Below, in pieces: positions 50,841 through 59,019 of a DNA stretch of 64,000 nt (position 1 is the stretch's first letter; each line of letters starts with the position of its first letter). Below the pieces are notes generated by a model. It made no database searches, was not told where the DNA came from, and saw nothing but the letters and a program-made list of their open reading frames with translations. A program made the position numbers and the translations under genes. The DNA comes from Bradyrhizobium zhengyangense (GTDB lineage Bacteria; Pseudomonadota; Alphaproteobacteria; Rhizobiales; Xanthobacteraceae), in assembly GCF_022012435.1 (NCBI RefSeq), contig NZ_JAKLUA010000008.1, forward strand, positions 62,001 through 126,000, written 5' to 3'.

Positions 50841-52001
50841 ATGACCGCTGCGCTTCGTTTCGATCCGATCCGCCTGCCCGAGAAGTGCGAGCAATTGCGC
50901 AAGGAAGTGCGCGCCTTCCTCGCAGAGGAGATCGCCGCCGGCACCTTCGATCCGCACAAGCCCAACCGCGAAGACACCGACGTGCCGGAATTTTCCCGCA
51001 AGGTCGGCGCCAGGGGCTGGCTCGGCATGACCTGGCCGAAGAAATATGGCGGCCAGGAGCGCTCCTTCCTCGAGCGCTACGTGGTGACCGAGGAGATGCG
51101 CGTCGCCAATGCGCCGACGCGGCGCTTCTTCGTCGCCGACCGCCAGAGCGGGCCGGTGCTGCTGAAATACGCGCCTGAACATATCAAGATGGACATCCTG
51201 CCGCGCATCTGCCGCGGCGAGATCTGCTTTGCGATTGGCATGAGCGAGCCCAACTCCGGCTCGGACCTGTTCGCTGCGAAGACGCGCGCGACAAAGACCG
51301 ACGGCGGCTACCTCATCAACGGCACCAAGATCTGGACATCGTCGGCGCACATCGCCGACTACATGATCGCGATCTTCCGCACCTCGCCGCCGACCAAGGA
51401 AAATCGCCGCCACGGCCTGACCCAGTTTCTGGTCAAGATGAAGCAGCCGGGCATCAAGGTGAACCCGATCGGCCAGATCACCGGCCAGTACGAGTTCAAC
51501 GAGGTGGTCTTCACCGACTTCTTCGTCCCAGACGATCACGTGCTCGGTGAGGTCGACGGCGCCTGGAAGCAGGCGACATCGGAGCTCGCCTATGAGCGTT
51601 CGGGTCCGGAGCGCTTCCTCGAAACCTATTACGTGCTGACCGAGCTGGTCCGCGCGGTCGGCCCCAATCCGGACACGCGCAGCGCCGAAGGCATCGGCCG
51701 GCTCGTGGCGCAGCTCCACACCATGCGGCGCATGTCGGTGTCCGTCGCGGGCATGCTGCAAGCCGGCAAGGAGCCGGTGGTCGAGGCTTCCATCGTCAAG
51801 GACATCGGCACGGTCTGGGAGCAGCAACTTCCGCACCGCGTGCGTGATCTCGCCGCCTTCGTCGAGGAGACTGCGACCAATCGCGAGACGCTGGAGCGGC
51901 AGCTCGATTTCGCCATCAAGACCGCACCGAAACTCACCATCCAAGGCGGCACCACCGAGGTGCTACGCGGCATCATCGCCCGCGGATTGGGCCTGCGCTA
52001 A
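50841..52001 (+). CDS. Acyl-CoA dehydrogenase, large-subunit-like
   Basis: A 386-aa acyl-CoA dehydrogenase with GMTWPKKYGGQERSFLERYV, FAIGMSEPNSGSDLFAAKTR, the NGTKIWTSSAHIADYMI strand, the ELAYERSGPERFLETYY helix and the C-terminal QGGTTEVLRGIIARGLGL. Its partner gene lies 15 bp upstream and an enoyl-CoA hydratase gene 15 bp downstream. The set resembles two-subunit dehydrogenases such as pimeloyl-CoA dehydrogenase PimC/PimD or those for cyclic or branched acyl-CoAs. Which acyl-CoA is used is not shown by the sequence. Confidence 0.88.
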   Translation: MTAALRFDPIRLPEKCEQLRKEVRAFLAEEIAAGTFDPHKPNREDTDVPEFSRKVGARGWLGMTWPKKYGGQERSFLERYVVTEEMRVANAPTRRFFVADRQSGPVLLKYAPEHIKMDILPRICRGEICFAIGMSEPNSGSDLFAAKTRATKTDGGYLINGTKIWTSSAHIADYMIAIFRTSPPTKENRRHGLTQFLVKMKQPGIKVNPIGQITGQYEFNEVVFTDFFVPDDHVLGEVDGAWKQATSELAYERSGPERFLETYYVLTELVRAVGPNPDTRSAEGIGRLVAQLHTMRRMSVSVAGMLQAGKEPVVEASIVKDIGTVWEQQLPHRVRDLAAFVEETATNRETLERQLDFAIKTAPKLTIQGGTTEVLRGIIARGLGLR

Positions 52002-52016
52002 ACCTTCGAGGACATC

Positions 52017-52835
52017 ATGAGCACCTACAAAGATATCGGCGTCGAGAAGGTCGGGCACGTCGGCACCATCGAAATCCGCCGCCCGCCGCTGAACTTCTTC
52101 GACATCTCGCTGATCAACCAGATTGCCGATGCGCTCGATGAGTTCGACCGCGATATCGAGATCCGAGCCTCCGTTCTCTCCGCGCAAGGCAAGGCGTTCT
52201 GTGCCGGCGCCAATTTTGGCGATCCCGCGCGGCAGGCACAGGAAGCGCAGGAGGCCGAGAAAAAGGCCAAGGGGGACCCGGCCGACAGTCTCGGCCCGAT
52301 CAACCATCTCTACATCCAGGCCGTGCGCATCTTCCGCGCCAAGAAGCCGATCGTTGCCGCCGTGCAGGGCGCGGCCATTGGCGGCGGCCTCGGGCTAGCC
52401 GTTTCAGCGGACTTCCGCGTCACCTGCCCCGAAGCGCGCTTCTCCGCGAACTTCACCAAGCTCGGTTTCCATCCCGGCTTCGGACTGACGACCACACTGC
52501 CTGAGCTGATCGGCAAGAACAACGCCGAGCTGATGTTCTACACCAGCCGCCGCGTCACCGGCGAAGAGGCCTACAAGTGGGGCCTCGCCAACGAGCTGGT
52601 GCCGCAGGATCAGGTCAAAGCGGCCGCGATGAAGCTCGCCGGCGAGATTGCAGAATGCTCGCCCCTCGGCCTGCTCTCCACCCGTGCCACGATGCGCGCA
52701 GGCCTCGCTGACCGCGTGATGGCCGCGACCAATCACGAGCTCGCCGAACAGACCCGCCTGCGGGCGACTGAGGATTTCAAGGAAGGCGTGAAGGCGACAG
52801 AAGAACGTCGCGTGGCGAATTTTAAGGGGCGGTGA
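52017..52835 (+). CDS. Enoyl-CoA hydratase/isomerase family protein
   Basis: A 272-aa crotonase-fold protein, third gene of the acyl-CoA dehydrogenase operon. The oxyanion segments are SAQGKAFCAGANFGDPARQA and AVQGAAIGGGLGLAVSADFR; the catalytic region is NFTKLGFHPGFGLTTTLPEL. The start MSTYKDIGVEKVG is 15 bp after the dehydrogenase stop. It would hydrate the enoyl-CoA made by the upstream pair. The insertion around QEAQEAEKKAKGDPADS is unusual for the family and may form a surface helix. Confidence 0.88.
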   Translation: MSTYKDIGVEKVGHVGTIEIRRPPLNFFDISLINQIADALDEFDRDIEIRASVLSAQGKAFCAGANFGDPARQAQEAQEAEKKAKGDPADSLGPINHLYIQAVRIFRAKKPIVAAVQGAAIGGGLGLAVSADFRVTCPEARFSANFTKLGFHPGFGLTTTLPELIGKNNAELMFYTSRRVTGEEAYKWGLANELVPQDQVKAAAMKLAGEIAECSPLGLLSTRATMRAGLADRVMAATNHELAEQTRLRATEDFKEGVKATEERRVANFKGR

Positions 52836-52870
52836 TTGCGCTCTCTACGGCTCTTCGCGGCTAGCTCAAC

Positions 52871-52997
52871 CCGTCATCCTAGGTGCGAGCAGCGCGGTGC
52901 ACAGCACCGTGCTGGAAGCCTCGAAGGATGAACGGCCCGGCCTGGTGGCCGTCGCCCTTCGAGGCTCGCCGCAGAGGCGAGCACCTCAGGGTGACGG
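52871..52997. repeat. CGTCATCCTAGG...CCTCAGGGTGACGG repeat, copy 3
   Basis: The ends CCGTCATCCTAGG and CCTCAGGGTGACGG match the elements at 18311-18446 and 30500-30586, with the internal module CCTTCGAGGCTC shared with copy 1. It fills the gap between the convergent hydratase and VOC-protein genes. Confidence 0.75.
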
Positions 52998-53007
52998 ATT
53001 CCTGAAA

Positions 53008-53763
53008 TCAACCAACGCGGAACGTCACGCCGCCCAGCAGGAATTCGTTGCCCGCAACTGCGAGCCCCTTTTCCCTGGCTGCATGCAGCACGCCCGCGAC
53101 GTCAGCCACCCGAAACTCCAGCGCGCTCATGATCTCGCTGGCGCCCTTCACGAAACGGAAGGTTGCGTTAGGCAGCTTCAATTCGGCGTCGCCGCTAACT
53201 GCAACCCCGATGATCTTACCCCAATGCGTCGCCAGGCCGTGAGGGTCGGGGCTCTGCATCTCCACCGCCGTCAACGCCTGCGTCACATCCCTGCGGATGT
53301 AGTCTTGCCAGTCGGGCCCGGCCGGCGGATAGGCACCCAGAATGTCGTCGCTGCCCTCAGTGTGGTTGAACTCGATAAAGGCCGCGCGGCAATCGCGGGG
53401 ATGGAGCTGGACGCCGTGATAGGGCGCGTGGTCGATCACGTTGGCGGTGCGCACGCCAAGCGCGTTGGCGTTGCGGCCGCGCTCATCCGGATCGTTGCAG
53501 CAGAAGATCGCCATGTAGCCGCCGCGGCCGCCGGTCTTCTCGATAAAGCGACCGGCCGTGGTGCCGTCCTTGAACGGCGCGACCACCTCCAGCAGGATCG
53601 TATCGACCGGGAGCAGCGCGTTCTCCAGGCCGTATTTGGCGACATTGCCGTCGCGATAACAGACGGAAAGGCCCATGATCTCGGAAATATCTGAGATGAC
53701 AGGCGCGAGCTGCGGCGCGACCAGACAAATCTGCCGCAGCCGCATATAGGGCGCCATCGTCAT
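53008..53763 (-). CDS. VOC-family protein (glyoxalase-like)
   Basis: A 251-aa protein of the vicinal-oxygen-chelate superfamily with two related halves (MRLRQICLVAPQLAPVISDI ... NVIDHAPYHGVQLHPRDC; then MQSPDPHGLATHWGKIIGVA ... EFRVADVAGVLHAAREKGLA). The start at 53763 overlaps the hydratase stop by four bases (ATGA), so the two are coupled. His and Glu residues at the ends of strands could bind metal, but the exact ligands cannot be fixed by eye. In this setting it may be a lyase, isomerase or dioxygenase of the same degradation route. Confidence 0.72.
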   Translation of the reverse strand: MTMAPYMRLRQICLVAPQLAPVISDISEIMGLSVCYRDGNVAKYGLENALLPVDTILLEVVAPFKDGTTAGRFIEKTGGRGGYMAIFCCNDPDERGRNANALGVRTANVIDHAPYHGVQLHPRDCRAAFIEFNHTEGSDDILGAYPPAGPDWQDYIRRDVTQALTAVEMQSPDPHGLATHWGKIIGVAVSGDAELKLPNATFRFVKGASEIMSALEFRVADVAGVLHAAREKGLAVAGNEFLLGGVTFRVG

Positions 53764-54548
53764 GCGCCCTTGAAAGCCGGCTTGCGCTTCTCGACGAAAG
53801 CCTTCGCGGCCTCCTTGTGATCCTCGGTGTCGCTGCAGCGGGTGTGGTGGATCGCCTCGCCGTCGAAGCAATCCTCCAGCGGAAGATGCTCCGCGTTGTT
53901 GATGTTACGCTTGATGAAGCCGAGCGCGATCGACGGCCCCTGCGCCAGCGACATCGCGAGCTCGTGCGCGGCAGTGTCGATCTCGGCGTCGGGCACGACC
54001 CTGGTCACCATGCCGATCGCATGCGCTTCCCTGGCGGTCAGCACTGGCGAGGTCAGATAGAGCTCGCGCGCCCGCGCGCTGCCGAGCAGCTGGGTCAGGA
54101 AATACGTGCCGCCGTAATCGCCGGAGAAGCCGACCTTGGCGAAGGCGGTCGTGATCTTGCAGGATTCGGAGGCAACACGCAGATCGCACGACAGCGCCAT
54201 CGACAGACCGGCGCCGGCCGCGGCGCCGTCGAGCTGCGCCACCACAGGCTTCGGCATCTGGTGCAAAATGCGCGAGACCTCCATGCCGCGGCGGAGATTC
54301 GCAAGCTTCTGCTCGAACGGCAGGGGTGCGCGGCCGGCCGCCATCGACTTGACGTCACCGCCGACGCAGAACGAACCGCCAGCGCCCTTGAACAGCACCG
54401 CGCGCACCTCGGGATCGTCGGCCGCGTGCCGCGCCGCCTCGACCAGCCCTGCGACCATCTCGGGATTGAGCGCATTCTTCCGCTCCGGCCGGTTCATGGT
54501 GATGGTGAGCAGCCCGCCTTCGAGCTTTTGCAGGACCATGTCGTTCAT
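53760..54548 (-). CDS. Enoyl-CoA hydratase/isomerase (crotonase) family protein
   Basis: A 262-aa crotonase-fold enzyme. The oxyanion loops are FKGAGGSFCVGGDVKSMAAG and QLDGAAAGAGLSMALSCDLR; the catalytic loop is AFAKVGFSGDYGGTYFLTQL. The region FSGDYGGTYFL, with Asp where hydratases have Glu, resembles the isomerase/ring-fission or 2-ketocyclohexanecarboxyl-CoA hydrolase-like clades. The start at 54548 has GGGAGACGCCCC upstream. It is coupled to the VOC gene and lies downstream of the ABC binding-protein gene. The reaction is not assigned. Confidence 0.85.
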   Translation of the reverse strand: MNDMVLQKLEGGLLTITMNRPERKNALNPEMVAGLVEAARHAADDPEVRAVLFKGAGGSFCVGGDVKSMAAGRAPLPFEQKLANLRRGMEVSRILHQMPKPVVAQLDGAAAGAGLSMALSCDLRVASESCKITTAFAKVGFSGDYGGTYFLTQLLGSARARELYLTSPVLTAREAHAIGMVTRVVPDAEIDTAAHELAMSLAQGPSIALGFIKRNINNAEHLPLEDCFDGEAIHHTRCSDTEDHKEAAKAFVEKRKPAFKGA

Positions 54549-54593
54549 GGGGCGTCTCCCTTGTTGTTTGTTTGACCGGGCTGTTACCACACT

Positions 54594-54680
54594 CGTCATT
54601 GCGAGCGAAGCGAAGCGATCCAGGAATGCTTCTGCGGAGGCAGTCTGGATTGCTTCGTCGCTGCGCTCCTCGCAATGACG
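54594..54680. repeat. CGTCATTGCGAGCGAAGCGAAG...CTCCTCGCAATGACG repeat, copy 1
   Basis: The ends CGTCATTGCGAG and CTCGCAATGACG are inverted, with inner AGCGATCCA and TGGATTGCT modules. A longer copy with the same ends and modules is at 56062-56180. Both flank the ABC binding-protein gene. Confidence 0.8.
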
Positions 54681-54684
54681 GTGA

Positions 54685-55890
54685 CTATTTCTTCACCAGC
54701 GGACAGCGCGATTGCTCCAGCGACTGGAACGCTTCGCTGCCGGGCACGGTGGCGAGCAGCTTGTAGTCGTCCCAGCGGCCTTTCGATTCCGACGGCTTCT
54801 TGACCTCGAACAGGTACATGTCGTGCACCATGCGGCCGTCCTCGCGGATCTTGCCGTTATGAGCGAAGAAGTCGTTGATCGGCGTGTCCTTCATCACCTT
54901 CATCACCGCGGCCGCATCCGTCGTGCCCGCCGTCTTCACCGCCTTCAGATAGTGCATGACGGAGGAATAGACGCCGGCCTGCGCCGAGGTCGGCGGCCGC
55001 TTGACGCGTTCCTGAAAGCGCTTCGAGAAGGCGCGCGTCTCGTCGTTCATGTCCCAGTAGAAGGCTTCGGCCAGTAGCAGGCCCTGCGCGGTCTCAAGCC
55101 CGATCGAGTCGATGTCAGTGACGAAGGCCAGCAGCGGCGAGACCTTCTGGCCGCCTTTCATGATGCCGAACTCGGCCGACTGCTTGATGGCATTGACGGT
55201 GTCGCCGCCGGCATTGGCGAGCCCGATCACCTTGGCTTTCGAGGCCTGCGCTTGAAGCAGGAACGACGAGAAATCCGACGTGTTGAGCGGATGGCGCACG
55301 CTTCCGAGCACCTTGCCGCCGGTCTTGGTGACGACGGCGCTGGTGTCCTTCTCCAGATCCTGGCCGAAGGCATAGTCGGCGGTGAGGAAGAACCAGGTGT
55401 CGAGGCCCGACTTCACGGCTGCGAGGCCGGTCACATTGGCCTGCCCATAGGTGTCGAACACGTAGTGGATCGTGGTGGGCCCGCAGGCCTCGTTGCTGAG
55501 ACGGATCGAGCCCGGGCCGTTGAAGATGATGATCTTGTTACGCGCCTTCGCGATCTCACCAGCGGCAAGCGCGGTCGCGGAGGCCGCGACGTCGTAGATC
55601 ATCTCGACGCCCTGATTGTCGAGCATGTCGCGCGCGATGTTGGCGGAGAGGTCGGCCTTGTTCTGATGGTCGGCCGCCAGCACCTGGATCTTGCGTCCGA
55701 GCACCTCGCCGCCGAAATCTTCCACCGCCATCTTGGCTGCGGTCTCGCTGCCGGGGCCGGTGATGTCGGCATAGAGGCTCGACATGTCGAGGATGCCGCC
55801 GATCTTGAGGGGAGGCTTGTCCTGGGCCTGCACAGCGCTCGCGCTGAGGGCAAACGCGGCGGCAAAAATGCCCGACAAAATCGACTTCAT
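54685..55890 (-). CDS. ABC transporter substrate-binding protein (Leu/Ile/Val or aromatic acyl type)
   Basis: A 401-aa periplasmic binding protein of the Peripla_BP_6 (LivJ/HmgA-like) class. The signal peptide is MKSILSGIFAAAFALSASAV, cleaved near AQA. LKIGGILDMSSLYADITGPG and AADHQNKADLSANIARDMLD are typical of the branched, aromatic or dicarboxylate binders. The start at 55890 has GGGAGG upstream. No permease genes are in the window; it lies upstream of the hydratase and VOC genes, so the ligand is probably an aromatic or alicyclic acid. The TTCCGC dyad is 129 bp upstream. Confidence 0.86.
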   Translation of the reverse strand: MKSILSGIFAAAFALSASAVQAQDKPPLKIGGILDMSSLYADITGPGSETAAKMAVEDFGGEVLGRKIQVLAADHQNKADLSANIARDMLDNQGVEMIYDVAASATALAAGEIAKARNKIIIFNGPGSIRLSNEACGPTTIHYVFDTYGQANVTGLAAVKSGLDTWFFLTADYAFGQDLEKDTSAVVTKTGGKVLGSVRHPLNTSDFSSFLLQAQASKAKVIGLANAGGDTVNAIKQSAEFGIMKGGQKVSPLLAFVTDIDSIGLETAQGLLLAEAFYWDMNDETRAFSKRFQERVKRPPTSAQAGVYSSVMHYLKAVKTAGTTDAAAVMKVMKDTPINDFFAHNGKIREDGRMVHDMYLFEVKKPSESKGRWDDYKLLATVPGSEAFQSLEQSRCPLVKK

Positions 55891-56018
55891 TGAAAACAAC
55901 CTCCCTTGATCGCCTTGCTCTGAATGGCGGCTTGATCTTGCTATTCCCGCAATCATGCCGCATGCGCGAGAGCGCAGCAAGCGCGAGGCGCGTCACGAGA
56001 GCACGATTGGCGCGCGTG

Positions 56019-56033
56019 TTTTCCGCAAAGCGG
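56019..56033. promoter_or_regulatory. TTCCGC-AAA-GCGGAA perfect dyad, shared operator candidate
   Basis: A perfect 6-bp inverted repeat 129 bp upstream of the binding-protein start. It matches the dyad at 49591-49605 at 11 of 12 arm positions. The 365-bp gap 55891-56255 otherwise holds only the repeat element at 56062-56180. Confidence 0.5.
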
Positions 56034-56061
56034 AATGGTGGGATGCGAACAAATGTCTCCA

Positions 56062-56180
56062 CGTCATTGCGAGCGCCTTGTCCGCCATAGCTCGAAGAGC
56101 GACGGCGGAAGCGAAGCAATCCAGAATCCCACCGAGAAGAGACTCTGGATTGCTTCGTCGCTTCGCTCCTCGCAATGACG
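56062..56180. repeat. CGTCATTGCGAG...CTCGCAATGACG repeat, copy 2
   Basis: It has the same ends as the element at 54594-54680, with GAAGCAATCCAGA and TCTGGATTGCTTC pairing, plus an extra central insertion. It ends just where the longer open frame of the nuclease-like gene begins, so any start there would be inside repeat sequence. Confidence 0.8.
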
Positions 56181-56255
56181 GAGTGTGAGGAAACGTCTTC
56201 GCGACCCAATACACTTGGGGTAAAGCTAGAGCACAACGCAACCTCTCCGGGTCTC

Positions 56256-57026
56256 GTGACGCAACGGCTTCACCTTATCGTCGGATTGTTTCTCTTCGCC
56301 GGTCACCCCGCGTTCGCGACGCCGTGCCAATTCGAAGCACAAGGCGAGGGCCGGGTCGCGGCGGTCACCGATGCTCACAGCGTGCGTCTCGATGACGGCC
56401 GCGAAGTCCGTCTCACCGGCGTCGAGGCGACGGCAACGACCAGGCAGGCGCTGACCTCGCTGCTCGTCGGCCGCGATGTCGTCCTGCGCGGCACCGATGA
56501 CACACCCGACCGCTATGGTCGCCAGGACGCATTGGTATTCATCGGCGAGAGCGACATCTCGGTTCAATCGATGCTTCTCGCCCAGGGCGATGCCCTCGTC
56601 TCGGCCGAAATCTCCGACAAGGATTGTGCTGCTGCCCTGATGGCGTCGGAGGCTGAGGCGCGGCGCCAAAAAAAGGGCAGCTGGGCTGACCCGTCGGCCA
56701 TAAAAAACGCGGAAAGTCCGGACGATATTTTGGCCGGGATCGGGCGCTTTATGGTGGTCGAGGGCAAAGTCCTGTCGGTCCGGCAAGCTGGGGCAATGAC
56801 CTACCTCAACTTCGGACGGAACTGGACACACGGCTTTGCGGTGACTATTTCAAAGCGCAATCTGCCGGCGTTCGAAAACGCCGGAATGCCCCTTAAGTCC
56901 CTGGAAAATCGTCGTATCCGCGTTCGGGGCTGGGTTGAGGGGACTGCGGGGCCGCGTATCGACGTACGTCTCTTGGGACAGGTTGAATTGCTGGGCGCAA
57001 ACGAGCCTATTGGGGTAAGGCCTTAA
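56256..57026 (+). CDS. Thermonuclease (SNase-like) family protein, exported
   Basis: A 256-aa protein whose core at about residues 30-140 resembles the staphylococcal nuclease fold (RVAAVTDAHSVRLDDGREVR LTGVE region, DTPDRYGRQDALVF). The C-terminal half is another beta-rich domain (VVEGKVLSVRQAGAMTYLNF; RRIRVRGWVEGTAGPRIDVR), as in related proteins. Not all catalytic Arg/Glu residues of SNase are evident, so activity is uncertain. The start is unsure: GTG at 56256 begins a hydrophobic segment LIVGLFLFAGHPAFA suitable for export, while the ATG at 56175 lies inside a repeat. It is 27 bp upstream of the M48 protease gene. Confidence 0.65.
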   Translation: MTQRLHLIVGLFLFAGHPAFATPCQFEAQGEGRVAAVTDAHSVRLDDGREVRLTGVEATATTRQALTSLLVGRDVVLRGTDDTPDRYGRQDALVFIGESDISVQSMLLAQGDALVSAEISDKDCAAALMASEAEARRQKKGSWADPSAIKNAESPDDILAGIGRFMVVEGKVLSVRQAGAMTYLNFGRNWTHGFAVTISKRNLPAFENAGMPLKSLENRRIRVRGWVEGTAGPRIDVRLLGQVELLGANEPIGVRP

Positions 57027-57053
57027 GATAGGGCCGGGCACGGGTTAAGCGAC

Positions 57054-58553
57054 GTGAATGGGGTGCTAGAACAGCACAAGAAGGGCGAAGCACGCCGCCT
57101 TCGGGCTGCGCCGGCAGCGCTTTGCCTGCTGCTGGGCACGGGCCTGGCCGGTTGTGGCGATATGGGCCGGTTCCAGACGGCAGCGACCCCGGCAACCGTG
57201 GCGATGCCCAAGCCGAAACCGGCTGTCGCCCAGACCCCCGCTACCGAAAAGGAACACGAGCGCATCCTGGCGAGCTATGGCGGCACTTACGACGATCCCA
57301 GGCTCGAATCACTGGTCAGCAAGACTGTCGACCGCCTCGTTGCCGCCTCCGATCGCCCTGATCAGGGCTACAAGGTCACCATCCTCAATTCCGGCGCTGT
57401 GAACGCCTTCGCGCTGCCGAACGGCCAGCTCTACGTGACCCGCGGCCTGCTGGCGCTGGCCAGCGATACCTCCGAATTGTCCTCCGTGCTCAGCCACGAG
57501 ATGGCGCATGTGCTGTCCAAGCACGCCGCGATGCGCGAGGACCAGGCCCGCCAGGCCGCGATCGTCACCCGCGTCGTCACCGACATGAGCACCGACCCTG
57601 ATCTGACCGCGCTCGCGCTCGCCAAGACCAAGCTCACCATGGCGAGCTTTTCGCGCAACCAGGAATTCGAGGCTGACGGCATCGGCGTCGGCATCTCCGC
57701 CAAGGCGCATTTCGATCCCTATGGTGCGGCCCGCTTCCTCTCGGCGATGGAGCGCAATGCCGAGCTCAAAGCTGGCAAGAGCTCGCTCGATCCTCGCGCG
57801 CAGGATTTCACCTCGTCCCATCCGGCAACGCCCGAACGCGTGCAGAACGCGCAGATGATCGCACGGCAATATGTGGCGCCCGAGGGCGCCGAGCGCGACC
57901 GCGAGAGCTATCTCGCCGCGATCGACAACCTGGTCTATGGCGAAGACCCCAGCGAGGGCTTTGTCCGCGGCCGGCGTTTCCTGCATCCGAAGCTCGGCTT
58001 CACCTTTCAGGCGCCTGATAATTTCACGCTCGACAACACCGCACAGGCGGTGATCGGCGTGCGCGAGGGCGGCTCGCAGGCGATGCGCTTCGACGTCGTG
58101 CGCGTGCCGGCCGAACAGTCGCTCGGCGACTATCTGAATTCCGGCTGGATGGAAGGCGTCGAGAAGGCCTCCACCGAAGACCTGACCATCAACGGATTCC
58201 CGGCCGCGTCCGCCACCGCCAAAGGCGACCAGTGGCAGTTCAAGGTCTATGCGCTGCGCTTCGGCAGCGACGTCTATCGCTTCATCTTCGCCACGCGGCA
58301 GAAGTCGACCGAGAGCGAGCGCAATGCGCGCGAGACCGTCAATTCATTCCGCCGCCTGACCCTCGAGGAGATCCAGGCCGCACGTCCGCTGCGCATCAAG
58401 GTCATCACGGTGCAGCCCGGCGACACCGTGGAATCGCTGTCCCACCGCATGGCAGGCGTCGATCATCCCGCCGAACGCTTCCGCGTGCTGAACGGGCTCG
58501 ACCGCACCGCGCAGGTGAAGGTCCGCGACCGCGTGAAGATCGTGACGGACTGA
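57054..58553 (+). CDS. M48-family metalloprotease lipoprotein (BepA-like) with LysM-like tail
   Basis: A 499-aa lipoprotein; the lipobox is LAGC (Cys34). The zinc-binding motif HEMAH is at 148-152 and the third ligand Glu204 is in QEFEADGIGVG. This is the BepA/YfgC-type periplasmic M48 group that maintains outer-membrane protein assembly. After the peptidase domain (about to residue 275), a beta-rich segment and a LysM-like tail (TVQPGDTVESLSHRMAGVDH) follow, suggesting peptidoglycan contact. It starts with GTG at 57054 (or 57063), with a weak ribosome site. The nuclease-like gene upstream may be cotranscribed. Confidence 0.86.
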   Translation: MNGVLEQHKKGEARRLRAAPAALCLLLGTGLAGCGDMGRFQTAATPATVAMPKPKPAVAQTPATEKEHERILASYGGTYDDPRLESLVSKTVDRLVAASDRPDQGYKVTILNSGAVNAFALPNGQLYVTRGLLALASDTSELSSVLSHEMAHVLSKHAAMREDQARQAAIVTRVVTDMSTDPDLTALALAKTKLTMASFSRNQEFEADGIGVGISAKAHFDPYGAARFLSAMERNAELKAGKSSLDPRAQDFTSSHPATPERVQNAQMIARQYVAPEGAERDRESYLAAIDNLVYGEDPSEGFVRGRRFLHPKLGFTFQAPDNFTLDNTAQAVIGVREGGSQAMRFDVVRVPAEQSLGDYLNSGWMEGVEKASTEDLTINGFPAASATAKGDQWQFKVYALRFGSDVYRFIFATRQKSTESERNARETVNSFRRLTLEEIQAARPLRIKVITVQPGDTVESLSHRMAGVDHPAERFRVLNGLDRTAQVKVRDRVKIVTD

Positions 58554-58562
58554 GGCGCCGCT

Positions 58563-58964
58563 CTACTTCGCCTTTTCTTTCAAATACGCGATGATATCGG
58601 CGCGATCCTGCGCATCCGGCACATCGAAGAACATCTTGGTCTCAGGCACCATGGCCTGCGGCCCGGTCAGCCATTTGTCGAGATTGTCCTCGGTCCAGAC
58701 GATGCCGGAGTTCTTCAAATCGGGCGAGTAATCGTAGCCGGCGACGCTGCCCGCCTTGCGGCCGACGACGCCCTTGTGCATCGGCCCGACGCCGTTCTCA
58801 TTGATCGAGTGGCAGTCTGCGCAGCCCTTGTAGAGCGTCTGCCCTCGCGCGGCATTGCCGGTCGCGCCGGCAGGGCTGACTGCGCTCAGAAGCGCAATCG
58901 AAAGTATCGCGAGAGCCAGGCTTGTCGCGCTTGGCGGAAAGACGGAAACGGACCGAACGTTCAT
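58563..58964 (-). CDS. Class I cytochrome c, exported
   Basis: A 133-aa periplasmic cytochrome c. The signal peptide ends SPAGATG. The heme motif is C48-A-D-C51-H52 with the second axial ligand Met111 in ETKMFFDVP; the motif ADIIAYLKE at the end is typical of small class I c-type proteins (cytochrome c2/CycM-like). The ATG at 58964 has AGGAG five bases upstream. It converges with the M48 gene and lies downstream of the MHS transporter on the same strand. Its redox partner is unknown. Confidence 0.92.
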   Translation of the reverse strand: MNVRSVSVFPPSATSLALAILSIALLSAVSPAGATGNAARGQTLYKGCADCHSINENGVGPMHKGVVGRKAGSVAGYDYSPDLKNSGIVWTEDNLDKWLTGPQAMVPETKMFFDVPDAQDRADIIAYLKEKAK

Positions 58965-59019
58965 GTGAGCTCCTGTTTGCGGCAGCAAACAGGATCGTCC
59001 GGCCCAATTTTTATTCCCG

